DNA of 64,000 bases from Chitinophagaceae bacterium (lineage in GTDB: Bacteria > Bacteroidota > Bacteroidia > Chitinophagales > Chitinophagaceae): contig SCQT01000072.1 in assembly GCA_004322015.1 (NCBI GenBank), positions 1-64,000 of the forward strand, written 5' to 3'. Under the pieces are notes generated by a model. That model worked only from the letters and a program-made list of their open reading frames with translations, ran no database searches and had not been told where the DNA came from. Positions within the stretch are counted from its first letter, which is position 1. Each line of letters opens with the position of its first letter. The translations under genes and the position numbers were made by a program. Of this stretch, positions 43,905 to 52,615 are shown piece by piece.

Positions 43905-45470
43905 TTACCTGGCAATGTTCACAGCACGTTTTTCCCGGATGACCGTCACTTTGATCTGACCGGGGAACTGCATTTCATTCTGTATCTTTTGCGCAATCTC
44001 AAAAGACAGCCTGTCCGCATCCGCATCGTTCACTTTCTCACTTTCTACAATGACCCGCAGCTCCCGGCCTGCCTGGATAGCATACGCTTTTTCTACTCCC
44101 TCAAATCCGATAGCCAGGTTTTCCAGGTCTTTGATACGCTGCATATAGCTCTGCATGATCTCCCTCCGTGATCCGGGGCGGGCGCCGCTGATAGCGTCAC
44201 ATGCCTGAACTATTGGCGAAATGACATACTGCATTTCCACCTCGTCATGGTGTGCTCCAATGGCGTTGACCACTGCAGGATGCTCATTATATTTTTCCGC
44301 TAATTTGGCGCCCAACAGCGCATGACTCAATTCAGATTCATCGTCAGGGACTTTACCGATGTCGTGCAGCAGACCGGCTCTTTTAGCTAATTTGGCATTT
44401 AGCCCTAATTCAGCGGCCATAATGCTGCATAAATTAGCCGTTTCTTTGGAATGCATCAGCAGGTTTTGACCATAAGAGGAACGGAAACGCATTTTACCCA
44501 CTAACCTTACCAGTTCGGGATGCATGCCATGTATGCCTAACTCGATAATGGTACGTTCGCCTATTTCAGCCACTTGCTCCTCCAACTGCTTTTTAGTCTT
44601 TTCAACTACTTCCTCTATACGGGCAGGATGAATACGCCCGTCCTGTACCAGGCGCTGCAACGCCAGGCGTGCCACTTCTCTTCTCAACGGATCAAAACAG
44701 GACAAAACAATCGCTTCAGGGGTGTCGTCCACTACTAAATCTACACCCGTGGCGGCTTCCAATGCACGTATGTTTCTTCCTTCCCTTCCGATAATCTGAC
44801 CTTTCAGTTCGTCGCTTTCCAGGTTAAAAACCGTGATCGCATTTTCAATGGTCTGTTCGGCTGCAGTCCTTTGAATGGTTTGAATGACGATCTTTTTAGC
44901 TTCTTTGTTGGCTCTCAGCTTGGCTTCTTCCACTATCTCCTGCACATGAGCGGCAGCCTGGGTACGGGCTTCTTCTTTTAAAGTTTCCACCAACTGAGCC
45001 CTGGCTTCTTCGGCACTCAATCCCGCCACTTTTTCAAGACGGCGCACCTGCTCATCCTGTTGTTTTTCCAATTCAGTACGCTTGATGCTCACTAATTCCA
45101 TCTGTTGGCTAAGGTTATTTTTGATAGCCTCATTTTCCTGGAACTGGCGTTGTAAATGCTCGTTTTTCTGATTTAGCGTATTCTCTTTCTGACGGATACG
45201 GTTTTCACTGTCATTGATCTTTTTGTTCCGTTGTACAACTTCCTTATCATAGTCGCTCTGCAATTGCAAAAACTTCTCTTTGGCTTCAAGAAGTCTGTTT
45301 TTTTTCAGGCTTTCGGCTTCTGTCTGGGCATCCGCAATGATTTTTTGAGACTGTTGGTTAGCTTCATCAATCTGTTTTTGGGTATTTTTGGCGAAAATCA
45401 CTTTGCCTAAAAATATGCCTATGATTATTGCCGCTACCGCGACAATAATTGTAATAATAATCGGGATCAT
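43905..45470 (-). CDS. rny: Ribonuclease Y
   Basis: RNase Y is a membrane-anchored endoribonuclease that starts mRNA decay. The 521-residue product has an N-terminal membrane helix ([20 protein letters not shown]), a long coiled coil (about residues 30-200), a KH domain ([20 protein letters not shown]) and an HD domain with LLHDIGKV near residue 370. It ends [15 protein letters not shown], typical of the family. Upstream GTACTTTCGC resembles a -7 region. Confidence 0.95.
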   Translation of the reverse strand: MIPIIITIIVAVAAIIIGIFLGKVIFAKNTQKQIDEANQQSQKIIADAQTEAESLKKNRLLEAKEKFLQLQSDYDKEVVQRNKKINDSENRIRQKENTLNQKNEHLQRQFQENEAIKNNLSQQMELVSIKRTELEKQQDEQVRRLEKVAGLSAEEARAQLVETLKEEARTQAAAHVQEIVEEAKLRANKEAKKIVIQTIQRTAAEQTIENAITVFNLESDELKGQIIGREGRNIRALEAATGVDLVVDDTPEAIVLSCFDPLRREVARLALQRLVQDGRIHPARIEEVVEKTKKQLEEQVAEIGERTIIELGIHGMHPELVRLVGKMRFRSSYGQNLLMHSKETANLCSIMAAELGLNAKLAKRAGLLHDIGKVPDDESELSHALLGAKLAEKYNEHPAVVNAIGAHHDEVEMQYVISPIVQACDAISGARPGSRREIMQSYMQRIKDLENLAIGFEGVEKAYAIQAGRELRVIVESEKVNDADADRLSFEIAQKIQNEMQFPGQIKVTVIREKRAVNIAR

Positions 45471-45571
45471 ATAATTCTACTGATTTCATGTTAATAATAA
45501 TTATTCCGCATGTTTTCAATGAAAACAGGCTTGCGAAAGTACGAAATTAGGATGAAAAGGAAGGAAAATGA

Positions 45572-46762
45572 TTATTTTATCCTTTTCACTTCCGCTGTTT
45601 CTGATAATAGTATTTCTCCGGATTCGTTTTTCCCGGCTGGAGTGAGTTGTAAAATCCCGGGAGTTTTTCCTTTTTCAAAGCTGCCGTATTTCTCCTCGCA
45701 ATGCAACGCTTCGGCGCCATGCTGAGTTGCCCAGGAGAGCATATTTTCCAAACCAAGCCCGGGAAAATATTTTTGCAGTGTCTTTATTTCTTCCAGAATG
45801 GAAAGCCGTTGGTTGGAAGCGAGGCTGTCGGTTCCCAATATTATTTTTACACCTTCCTCTGATAATACCTCCACAGGCGGCATCCGGTTCTCAATATAAA
45901 GATTCGCATGGGGGCAAAGGCACCAGTATATCTGTTGCCGGGATTTTTTTGCGAAGGCAATATCGTCCCTGTCGGTAAATGTATTATGCACTAAAATCAA
46001 AGGATGAGGACGATTGAAATAAGGCAGCCAGCTTTTTAAGGAGGATCTGCCGGCAGGCCTGAACCGGCTGATATCAATGCCTAAATTGTCATACAACCTG
46101 CTAAAATCACTTTTGCCGCTCTCATACAACTTGTTTTCTTCTTCGGATTCCTGGTTATGGATGCTGATAATAGCCGTTTCGCCAAAATCATTGATCATTT
46201 GAAAAAGAGAACGGGAGACCGAATAAGGCGCATGTGGAACAAGGGAGGTATTTAAGCCGCTGTCCATAAAATCCTGATAGATCTTTCTCATATAAGTAAA
46301 TCTCTCAGGTGCATTAAAATCCAGGAAACCCGTTGCTTCCACGAACGTATGATAAAATAAAGCGCTGTTTTTTTTGATGGGAATGCTGCTGACATTATTA
46401 GAAATGTCTCCTACAGCTACAATTCCGTTACCATACATTTCCCGGTCTGCTTTTTGGGAAAAGTCAGCGATTTCTTCCTGATCATTTTCATTTCTGTTTT
46501 GCATCACTGTCATCAGGAAATCAATCAGACCGGTATGCTGGGGGACCTTATACTTCAGATGCGAAAGTTCGAGATGGCAATGGGCATTGATAAAGCCCGG
46601 GCATATTATTCCTTCCAAAAATCTAACGTCTTCTCCTGCATCTTCAAAAGGTATTACATCCAATATTTTACCATTATTATCTGTAATCAGCGCTTTATCA
46701 CTGACAAAATATTTTCCGTCAAATATAAAATCGGCTGAAAAGCGATGTATGGCTGAATTCAT
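45572..46762 (-). CDS. Amidohydrolase-family metal-dependent hydrolase
   Basis: The 396-residue cytosolic enzyme has the amidohydrolase metal motif GFINAHCHLELSH (about residue 55), a mid-chain VPHAPYSVS, a His in ISIHNQES, VHNTFTDRDD and the catalytic-type Asp in ILGTDSLASNQRLSI. The layout resembles the MtaD/TrzA/SsnA group (aminohydrolases such as S-adenosylhomocysteine or cytosine-type deaminases). Substrate is not determinable. The first metal motif reads HCH instead of HxH with a bulkier x in some relatives, which is normal for the group. Confidence 0.88.
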   Translation of the reverse strand: MNSAIHRFSADFIFDGKYFVSDKALITDNNGKILDVIPFEDAGEDVRFLEGIICPGFINAHCHLELSHLKYKVPQHTGLIDFLMTVMQNRNENDQEEIADFSQKADREMYGNGIVAVGDISNNVSSIPIKKNSALFYHTFVEATGFLDFNAPERFTYMRKIYQDFMDSGLNTSLVPHAPYSVSRSLFQMINDFGETAIISIHNQESEEENKLYESGKSDFSRLYDNLGIDISRFRPAGRSSLKSWLPYFNRPHPLILVHNTFTDRDDIAFAKKSRQQIYWCLCPHANLYIENRMPPVEVLSEEGVKIILGTDSLASNQRLSILEEIKTLQKYFPGLGLENMLSWATQHGAEALHCEEKYGSFEKGKTPGILQLTPAGKNESGEILLSETAEVKRIK

Positions 46763-46901
46763 AGAAGTTTTTGCATAATCATAACGGACAAGTATATTTG
46801 CAGGATCTGACTCTCCTTTACATGAAAGTAATTCATGTTTTGCGATTTTATCTTATTAGTGCTCATATCTCTCCTCGTAATGAAGAAGTTTTATCCGCTT
46901 T

Positions 46902-47360
46902 TTATGCCGGTATTTTCCTTGTCATATACTTACTATAATCCGTCATCTTCGCCTCATATTCTTCGTACATCAGCGGGGAGGTGATTAAAAAATCAGCGGT
47001 GGAACGGTTGCAGGCCATCGGAATATTCCATACCACACTGACACGTAATAAGGCTTTAATATCAGGATCATGCGGCTGGGCTTCCATCGGATCCCAAAAG
47101 AAAACAACCACTCCGATCTTTTCTTCCGCTATCATGGAACCGATCTGGAGATCCCCTCCCATCGGACCGCTCAACAACTTTTGTACCTTCAGCCCGGTGG
47201 CATTCTCAATCATGGTGCCTGTAGTGCCGGTGCCATATAATTCATGTTGAGATAAAACTCTTTTATTGTATTCTACCCATTCGATGAGTTCATGCTTCTT
47301 GTTATCATGGGCCACTAAAGCAATGCGCTTTTTAGCCTGTAGTTTGCGTGTATTTTCCAT
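46902..47360 (-). CDS. mgsA: Methylglyoxal synthase
   Basis: MgsA converts dihydroxyacetone phosphate to methylglyoxal and phosphate. The 152-residue product shows ALVAHDNKKHELIEWV, ELYGTGTTGTMIE (phosphate loop), LLSGPMGGDLQIGSMI (catalytic Asp) and VVFFWDPMEAQPHDPDIKAL, then VWNIPMACNRSTADFLI. All diagnostic family segments are present and length is standard. The gene stands between the amidohydrolase gene and the divergent Nfu gene. Confidence 0.95.
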   Translation of the reverse strand: MENTRKLQAKKRIALVAHDNKKHELIEWVEYNKRVLSQHELYGTGTTGTMIENATGLKVQKLLSGPMGGDLQIGSMIAEEKIGVVVFFWDPMEAQPHDPDIKALLRVSVVWNIPMACNRSTADFLITSPLMYEEYEAKMTDYSKYMTRKIPA

Positions 47361-47504
47361 AAAAATGCGATTTTACCGGGTAAAAATACAGCAATTTTAC
47401 CCTTTGCTGCAACCGGATCTTTTTAAATGAACAGAATATCCGTATAGAAACTTATTATGACCCGTTCAGGCTAATTTCGTATTTTTGCACAAAATATTCT
47501 TATC

Positions 47505-48098
47505 ATGATAAAGACCGGTAATCCTATTATCAGCATTTATACGGAAGAGACGCCCAATCCGGGAACGATGAAATTTGTGGTGAATAAATTGTTGTATCCT
47601 GGGAAAAGCGCAGATTTTCCTGATGAGACAAGCGCTGCACCCTCGCCGCTGGCAGCCGAATTATTCACTTTCCCGTTCGTAAAAGGTGTTTTTATTGCCA
47701 GCAATTTCGTCACACTGACCAAAACACCGGAAACAGATTGGTACGATGTGATCCCGAGCATCAAGACTTTTCTCAGAGAATATATTGATGAGGGACGGAC
47801 TATTGTAAATGATGGCGAGTTAGCTGAACAACAACCAAGAGTCAGCGAAGTGTCAGTGAATGATCCCGATGTGGTAAAGCGCATTAAAGAGTTGTTGGAG
47901 AATTATGTGAGACCTGCTGTAGAAATGGACGGCGGTAATATCCGCTTTAAACAATATGATCGCGGCAAATTGACTGTCATGTTGCAAGGCGCCTGTTCCG
48001 GTTGCCCCTCTTCCATGATCACGTTGAAAGCCGGAATTGAAGGTATGATGAAACGCATGATCCCGGAAGTGAGAGAGGTAGTAGCGGAAGCCGATTAA
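47505..48098 (+). CDS. NifU/Nfu-type iron-sulfur carrier protein
   Basis: The 197-residue product has an Nfu N-terminal domain (EETPNPGTMKFVVNKLL, about residues 14-30) and a C-terminal NifU-like domain. The latter includes YVRPAVEMDGGNIRFKQYD and the cluster-binding GACSGCPSSMITLKAGIEGM (Cys-x-x-Cys). It should carry a [4Fe-4S] cluster to apo-enzymes. TATTTTTG at 47480-47487 is a likely -7 box, giving a short leader. A terminator follows the gene. Confidence 0.93.
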   Translation: MIKTGNPIISIYTEETPNPGTMKFVVNKLLYPGKSADFPDETSAAPSPLAAELFTFPFVKGVFIASNFVTLTKTPETDWYDVIPSIKTFLREYIDEGRTIVNDGELAEQQPRVSEVSVNDPDVVKRIKELLENYVRPAVEMDGGNIRFKQYDRGKLTVMLQGACSGCPSSMITLKAGIEGMMKRMIPEVREVVAEAD

Positions 48099-48120
48099 TT
48101 TTTAATGGGTAACATTATTC

Positions 48121-48155
48121 AAAAGCGGTTTGCGGAATGCAGCCGCTTTTTTTTA
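48121..48155 (+). terminator. Rho-independent terminator after nfu
   Basis: AAAAGCGG and CCGCTTTT form an 8-bp stem with an inner TGC/GCA pairing, followed by a run of T. It lies 22 bases after the stop codon and overlaps the unlikely upstream extension of the pnuC frame. Confidence 0.85.
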
Positions 48156-48211
48156 TACACGGTCACCCGCTACTTTTGTTCAATAAAAACAACCTCTTTC
48201 ATATAAAAGTG

Positions 48212-48898
48212 ATGAACTTACATGAAATATATCTTGGCTTATTGACCGGCATTCAAAATCTGAGCTGGGCAGAAACATTAGCTGTGGTATTCTCCATAAT
48301 CAGCGTGTTGTTTGCAAGAGCTAATAAAGTGTGGCTTTATCCTGCAGGAATTGCAGGTATTCTTTTCAGCATTTATATTTTTATTGGAGCTGAATACAAA
48401 TTATATCCCGACGCAGCTTTGAATTTATATTATCTCATCATGAGCATTTATGGATGGTATTTTTGGCTGAAAAAACCACCCGGTAAAAATCGGGTTCCTG
48501 AGAAAAAACAATCGGGCGAAACACCTGTCACCTGGTGCAACAAAAAAGAATACCTGACAGCTTCCCTTATTTTCATTGTGCTTTGGGGGATCTTATATTG
48601 GTGGCTGGATACTTATAGGATCAACAATGTTCCACTAATGGATTCGTTCACTTCTGCGATGGCATCCACAGGCATGTGGTTGTTGGCAAAACGTAAAGTG
48701 GAAAACTGGATGGCATTTATCATCGCAGACGGCGTAGATATTCTCGTTTTCTTTGTAAAACACTTAATCCTTTTCTGCGTCTTGAATATCTTCTATGTGA
48801 TCATCGCGATACTCGGATATATGGCGTGGAAAAAACTTTACCAGGAAAGAATGAAAAACAGCCCGCACAAGGTTCGAAAGCCTCTGTTTGAAAAGTAA
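48212..48898 (+). CDS. pnuC: Nicotinamide riboside/mononucleotide transporter PnuC
   Basis: About 228 residues with seven hydrophobic segments and PnuC hallmarks: LSWAETLAVVFSIISVLFAR, KVWLYPAGIAGILFSIYIF, LYYLIMSIYGWYFWLKK, then MASTGMWLLAKRKVENW. ATG 48212 is chosen because the longer frame from 48137 would begin inside the nfu terminator. It imports nicotinamide riboside for NAD synthesis. No nadR-like or TonB partner is adjacent. Confidence 0.9.
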   Translation: MNLHEIYLGLLTGIQNLSWAETLAVVFSIISVLFARANKVWLYPAGIAGILFSIYIFIGAEYKLYPDAALNLYYLIMSIYGWYFWLKKPPGKNRVPEKKQSGETPVTWCNKKEYLTASLIFIVLWGILYWWLDTYRINNVPLMDSFTSAMASTGMWLLAKRKVENWMAFIIADGVDILVFFVKHLILFCVLNIFYVIIAILGYMAWKKLYQERMKNSPHKVRKPLFEK

Positions 48899-48925
48899 AG
48901 ACTTCCGGTCTGTTGCACCATTCTT

Positions 48926-49555
48926 TTAATCTTCCTTTAACAGGATCTTAATATCCTTCTTTAATTTGCTCAGATCACCCGGCTGCAGCCCGTTATAGAA
49001 TCCACGGATCTGACGATCCTGATCTACCAGTGCGAAATATTGCGTATGTACAAATTGATCATTGACTCCTAAAGAATCGGCAACACTTAACAGGTACTGA
49101 TGAACGGCTACGTCAAATAACTCTTTCCTTTGACCTGTACAGAATTTCCATACTTCCGGACTGGCGCCATATTGCTCGGCATATTTGGCAAGTACCGGTA
49201 CACTGTCGTGTGCTGGATCCACGGTGTTGGATATGATCTGAAAATCGGGATTATTTTTAAATTCCTCATAAATTTTGTCCATATTGGCGTTCATCTTCGG
49301 ACAAAAACTGGTACAACGTGTGAAGAAATAATCTACTACCGTCACCTTTCCGTTCAAATCTTTCTGAGTAACAGTATCCCCTTGCTGATCTATGAAAGCA
49401 AAGGGGCCGACGGTATGTCCGGGATTACCTAATACCGGAAGAACCGGCGTATTTTTTAAGGACATGGACATGGCAATCACATAAAAAATTCCGACAAGCA
49501 CTACAAAAAAGACGATAATAAAGATCGTTTTTTTGGATATTCCTTTTTTTGACAT
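48926..49555 (-). CDS. SCO family copper chaperone
   Basis: SCO1/SenC proteins deliver copper to the CuA site of cytochrome oxidase. The product (about 209 residues) has one N-terminal membrane anchor and a thioredoxin-like domain with VDYFFTRCTSFCPKM (Cys-x3-Cys) and a later His in DQFVHTQYFALVDQDRQIR. The start at 49555 is set by a strong AGGAGG ribosome-binding site seven bases upstream and a TATCTTTG -7 box at 49575-49582. The longer frame to 49663 is rejected. coxB and coxA lie about 11 kb away in this window. Confidence 0.92.
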   Translation of the reverse strand: MSKKGISKKTIFIIVFFVVLVGIFYVIAMSMSLKNTPVLPVLGNPGHTVGPFAFIDQQGDTVTQKDLNGKVTVVDYFFTRCTSFCPKMNANMDKIYEEFKNNPDFQIISNTVDPAHDSVPVLAKYAEQYGASPEVWKFCTGQRKELFDVAVHQYLLSVADSLGVNDQFVHTQYFALVDQDRQIRGFYNGLQPGDLSKLKKDIKILLKED

Positions 49556-49574
49556 GATTTTTTTCCTCCTCTTG

Positions 49575-49604
49575 CAAAGATACGACAGAATGGACAGACA
49601 CAGG
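49575..49604 (-). promoter_or_regulatory. Promoter of the SCO gene
   Basis: On the minus strand TATCTTTG (49575-49582) is preceded by an 18-base spacer and CCTG, a weak -33 element. It lies about 20 bases before the AGGAGG-led start codon at 49555. Confidence 0.5.
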
Positions 49605-49675
49605 TTATGAAAGAAGACAGAACGGTTAAGATTTTGTAAAGACCTTCCTTGTCTCCTTGTCAAACAGGCCGCCTT

Positions 49676-50347
49676 CTACGGAGAAGAATGATGAGAAAGA
49701 TCGAAAGCTATTTTTATTCCCATCTGGATGCTGGGAAGAAAGGAAGTGGCCCGTCTGCCATTATTATTGACGCCGCCGCTTGGATCAAGCTGATAATTGT
49801 CATAGCTGTAAGTCTTTACTCTTATGCCCAGCCCAAGATATTTATCAATATAGATTTTCTTATGCTGGTATTGTCTTCCAATAAGTAGTTGAAGCCCCGA
49901 TACATACTTCTCTCCTTCTTCTAAATAATTGTTGGAGTTCAGTTTTTTATTATTTGAAGGATACCAGATCTGCTTAAAAAATAATAATGGCTCAAAGTAA
50001 GTTCCGCGTGCATTTCCGCTGTATTCTTTGGTATAAGGAGATATGACGTAGAATCTCAATCCGAGCCTGGCTGCATAACCTTTTGCATTCAAATACTGAT
50101 TGGCGCTCAGGTTGGGTTTTATCTGTCCGAAGTCAAACTGATTTAAGAGATGGTCCCAGTAATCCGTGTAGATAAATCCCCCCCCCAATTCTAAGGTGAT
50201 GGAAGGACTTAACTCCTGGCCTACATACACATCCACTTCATTTACCAGGGTGGTGGGATTAAGCTTGATAAAAGTGTTATGCTGCGCAATGGCGCAAGAT
50301 ATTCCTACGTACAACAACAATATAGTGACAATAGTTTTTTTCATCAT
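49676..50347 (-). CDS. Outer-membrane beta-barrel-type protein
   Basis: The 223-residue product has a signal peptide (ending CAIAQ) and alternating beta-strand pattern with aromatic belts (ITLELGGGFIYTDYW, AARLGLRFYVISPY, FEPLLFFKQIWYP). It ends SIQMGIKIAFDLSHHSSP. This resembles DUF3575-like small outer-membrane proteins of Bacteroidota. A TACCTTTTG sequence just upstream is close to a -7 box. No function can be assigned. Confidence 0.75.
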   Translation of the reverse strand: MMKKTIVTILLLYVGISCAIAQHNTFIKLNPTTLVNEVDVYVGQELSPSITLELGGGFIYTDYWDHLLNQFDFGQIKPNLSANQYLNAKGYAARLGLRFYVISPYTKEYSGNARGTYFEPLLFFKQIWYPSNNKKLNSNNYLEEGEKYVSGLQLLIGRQYQHKKIYIDKYLGLGIRVKTYSYDNYQLDPSGGVNNNGRRATSFLPSIQMGIKIAFDLSHHSSP

Positions 50348-50385
50348 TAATTACGGACAAAAGGTACGTAAAAAAATGTGGCCGA

Positions 50386-50958
50386 TTATTTATTTTCCCG
50401 GATTAATTTTTCGATCGTTTGCGGGTACCACGCATATTCAAGTTGATGCACTTTTTGTGCCAGACTTTCAGGTGTATCTTCGGGAGAAACGGAACAGGTC
50501 TTTTGGAGGATCATTTCTCCTTCGTCATATTGTTCATTAATGTAATGAATGGTAATCCCGCTCTCTTTTTCCCCATGGGCAATAACAGCTTCATGAACAC
50601 GCATGCCGTACATACCTTTGCCGCCATATTTAGGCAGGAGTGCAGGGTGTATATTGATAATACGGCGGGGGAAAGCGGCTATCAGCTTTCCCGGTACTTT
50701 CCATAAAAAACCTGCAAGTACTATCCAGTGCACATGGAGTAACTTAAGCCGGGTAAGAACTTCATCTGTTTCATAAAGCGAATGACGGCTGATTAACAGG
50801 GAGGGAATGTGTTCCCTTACAGCAATCTGAAGGACACCTGCTTCCGCTTTGTTGCAAATGATAAGAGACACTTTAGCCAGACTCGATTCCCTAAACTGAT
50901 CAATGATCTTTTGGGCATTGCTGCCGGCTCCGGATGCTAATATCGCAAGATGCTTCAT
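50386..50958 (-). CDS. purN: Phosphoribosylglycinamide formyltransferase
   Basis: PurN transfers a formyl group from 10-formyl-THF to GAR in purine synthesis. The 190-residue product shows ILASGAGSNAQKIIDQF (phosphate loop), the catalytic NIHPALLPKYGGKGMYGMRV and HGEKESGITIHYINEQYDEG, whose His and Asp are catalytic. All active-site residues are present. It is slightly shorter than E. coli PurN (212) but typical for this phylum. Confidence 0.94.
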   Translation of the reverse strand: MKHLAILASGAGSNAQKIIDQFRESSLAKVSLIICNKAEAGVLQIAVREHIPSLLISRHSLYETDEVLTRLKLLHVHWIVLAGFLWKVPGKLIAAFPRRIINIHPALLPKYGGKGMYGMRVHEAVIAHGEKESGITIHYINEQYDEGEMILQKTCSVSPEDTPESLAQKVHQLEYAWYPQTIEKLIRENK

Positions 50959-51250
50959 ATAAATATTGTAGTGTGGATCTGTTTAACCGGTGAGGTTGAT
51001 CGCTTTTGAAAAAATTTTCCTCAAAACAAATAAAAAAAAATGAGGAAGGGAATAATTTATTTGTATTTTTCAGACTCGTTTATATTATCTTCATTATGAC
51101 AAATGAGGTAGAATAAATCCCGAAATGAGCTAAAGCGTTGTTCAGGAAGAATAAGATAAAAAAATATTTTTTATTAGAGGAATTGTCAATATTGTGTCTT
51201 ATTTTTGTGCCGCTTTACAATTCATCAGGTTTAAATTAACTTTTTTAATA

Positions 51251-52546
51251 ATGGGTGTGAATAGTCTTTACAAGACTTTATGGAGAAAACTGACAGCTTC
51301 TTTAGTTTTTGCCGTTACACTGTTTTTCTTCTCTCCACAAGTTTTATGGGCACAGGGAGCGGCTGCTCCCAAAGGAGATGCCAAAGCGGGGCAGACGTTA
51401 TTTCAAACAAATTGTGCTTCATGCCACAATCCGGTTTCTAAGCTGATAGGCCCACCCTTGCAGGGAGTAGATGCCAAAGTGCCGGGTGGCATGCCTGCAA
51501 TTTATGACTGGGTGCATAATTCATCTAAAGTCCTGGCTTCAGGAAATAAATATTTCAATGATCTGTATAATGAGTATGGAAAGGTCAATATGACACATTT
51601 TCCCTCATTGAGTAATCAGGATATTGATGATATTGTCGCCTATGTGGACAGCTATACAGCTCCAAGCAGTGCGCCTTCCCCTTCCGGAGCGCCTTCAGGA
51701 CAAGCGGCTCCCGGCAGCAGTAACAGTTTGATATTTGGGATACTGACATTGGTGCTGGCAATATTAGTGCTGATCCTGGTACAGGTAAACAGCAATCTTC
51801 GCAAACTTGCCAATGATAAAGAAGGTATTGGAAATCCAAAACCCGTACCTTTCTATCGTCATAAGAGAAATATTTTTATTTTGGTGATCATCCTGTTTTT
51901 CGTCGGTGGTTATCTTTTAGTGGATGGCGCTACCACCATCGGTTACAGCAAAAATTATCAGCCCCGTCAGCCGATTTTCTTTTCACATAAAGTGCATGCA
52001 GGTATTAATCAGATCAACTGTTTATACTGTCATGCCGGTGCGGAAAAGAGCCGCTATGCTATGATCCCCTCCCCTAATATTTGTATGAATTGCCACAAAG
52101 TGATAGATCACTATACGGGACCTGCGTTGCATAATGATGAAGGTAAATTAGTGGATGGGACTGCACAGATTCAAAAATTATATGAATATACAGGATGGAA
52201 TGATCAGGAAAAGAAATTTGACAGGCCGGGTCGTCCGATCGAATGGACACAGATTCATAATCTTCCCGATTTTGTTTATTTCAATCACTCCCAACATGTG
52301 AAAGTAGGGCAAATACAATGTCAGACTTGTCATGGTCCTATAACCACCGAAGATGAAGTTTATCAATATGCTACCCTGGGAATGGGATGGTGTGTAAATT
52401 GTCACAGAACCACGAAAGTGCAATTTACATCTAATGGTTACTATACTATTTTTACAAAGTATGAGCAAGAGTTAAGAAGCCATCAGATAGACAGTGTAAC
52501 AGTAGAAATGCAGGGTGGTACCGATTGTAATAAATGCCATTATTGA
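51251..52546 (+). CDS. actA: Alternative complex III subunit ActA, fused cytochrome c domain
   Basis: The 431-residue multiheme cytochrome starts at ATG 51251 (a longer GTG frame from 51194 lacks a sensible signal). After the signal peptide (ending LWAQG), a monoheme c domain has CASCH and the Met-type ligand region. A Ser/Pro/Gly linker, a transmembrane helix, and a second membrane anchor precede five more hemes: CLYCH, CMNCH, CQTCH, CVNCH and CNKCH at the very C-terminus. Six hemes in all. ActA passes electrons from quinol oxidation to oxidase. It heads the act operon. Confidence 0.93.
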   Translation: MGVNSLYKTLWRKLTASLVFAVTLFFFSPQVLWAQGAAAPKGDAKAGQTLFQTNCASCHNPVSKLIGPPLQGVDAKVPGGMPAIYDWVHNSSKVLASGNKYFNDLYNEYGKVNMTHFPSLSNQDIDDIVAYVDSYTAPSSAPSPSGAPSGQAAPGSSNSLIFGILTLVLAILVLILVQVNSNLRKLANDKEGIGNPKPVPFYRHKRNIFILVIILFFVGGYLLVDGATTIGYSKNYQPRQPIFFSHKVHAGINQINCLYCHAGAEKSRYAMIPSPNICMNCHKVIDHYTGPALHNDEGKLVDGTAQIQKLYEYTGWNDQEKKFDRPGRPIEWTQIHNLPDFVYFNHSQHVKVGQIQCQTCHGPITTEDEVYQYATLGMGWCVNCHRTTKVQFTSNGYYTIFTKYEQELRSHQIDSVTVEMQGGTDCNKCHY

Positions 52547-52615
52547 CAGGTCCTAAATAATTATCTGTTTTTTAAATAACCGGTGTGTAAGAAATAAAAT
52601 CTTAAAATTTGTTTC

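Noticed and set aside
46045-46062. CTGCCGGCAGGCCTG in the amidohydrolase gene as another palindromic insertion
   Set aside because: It encodes RPAGRSS, which fits the normal family sequence at that point, and its arms are short.
51183-51207. TTG and TATTTTTG as the act operon promoter
   Set aside because: The -7 box is good but the spacer to TTG is only 14 bases, so the pair is not convincing; the box alone may still be used.
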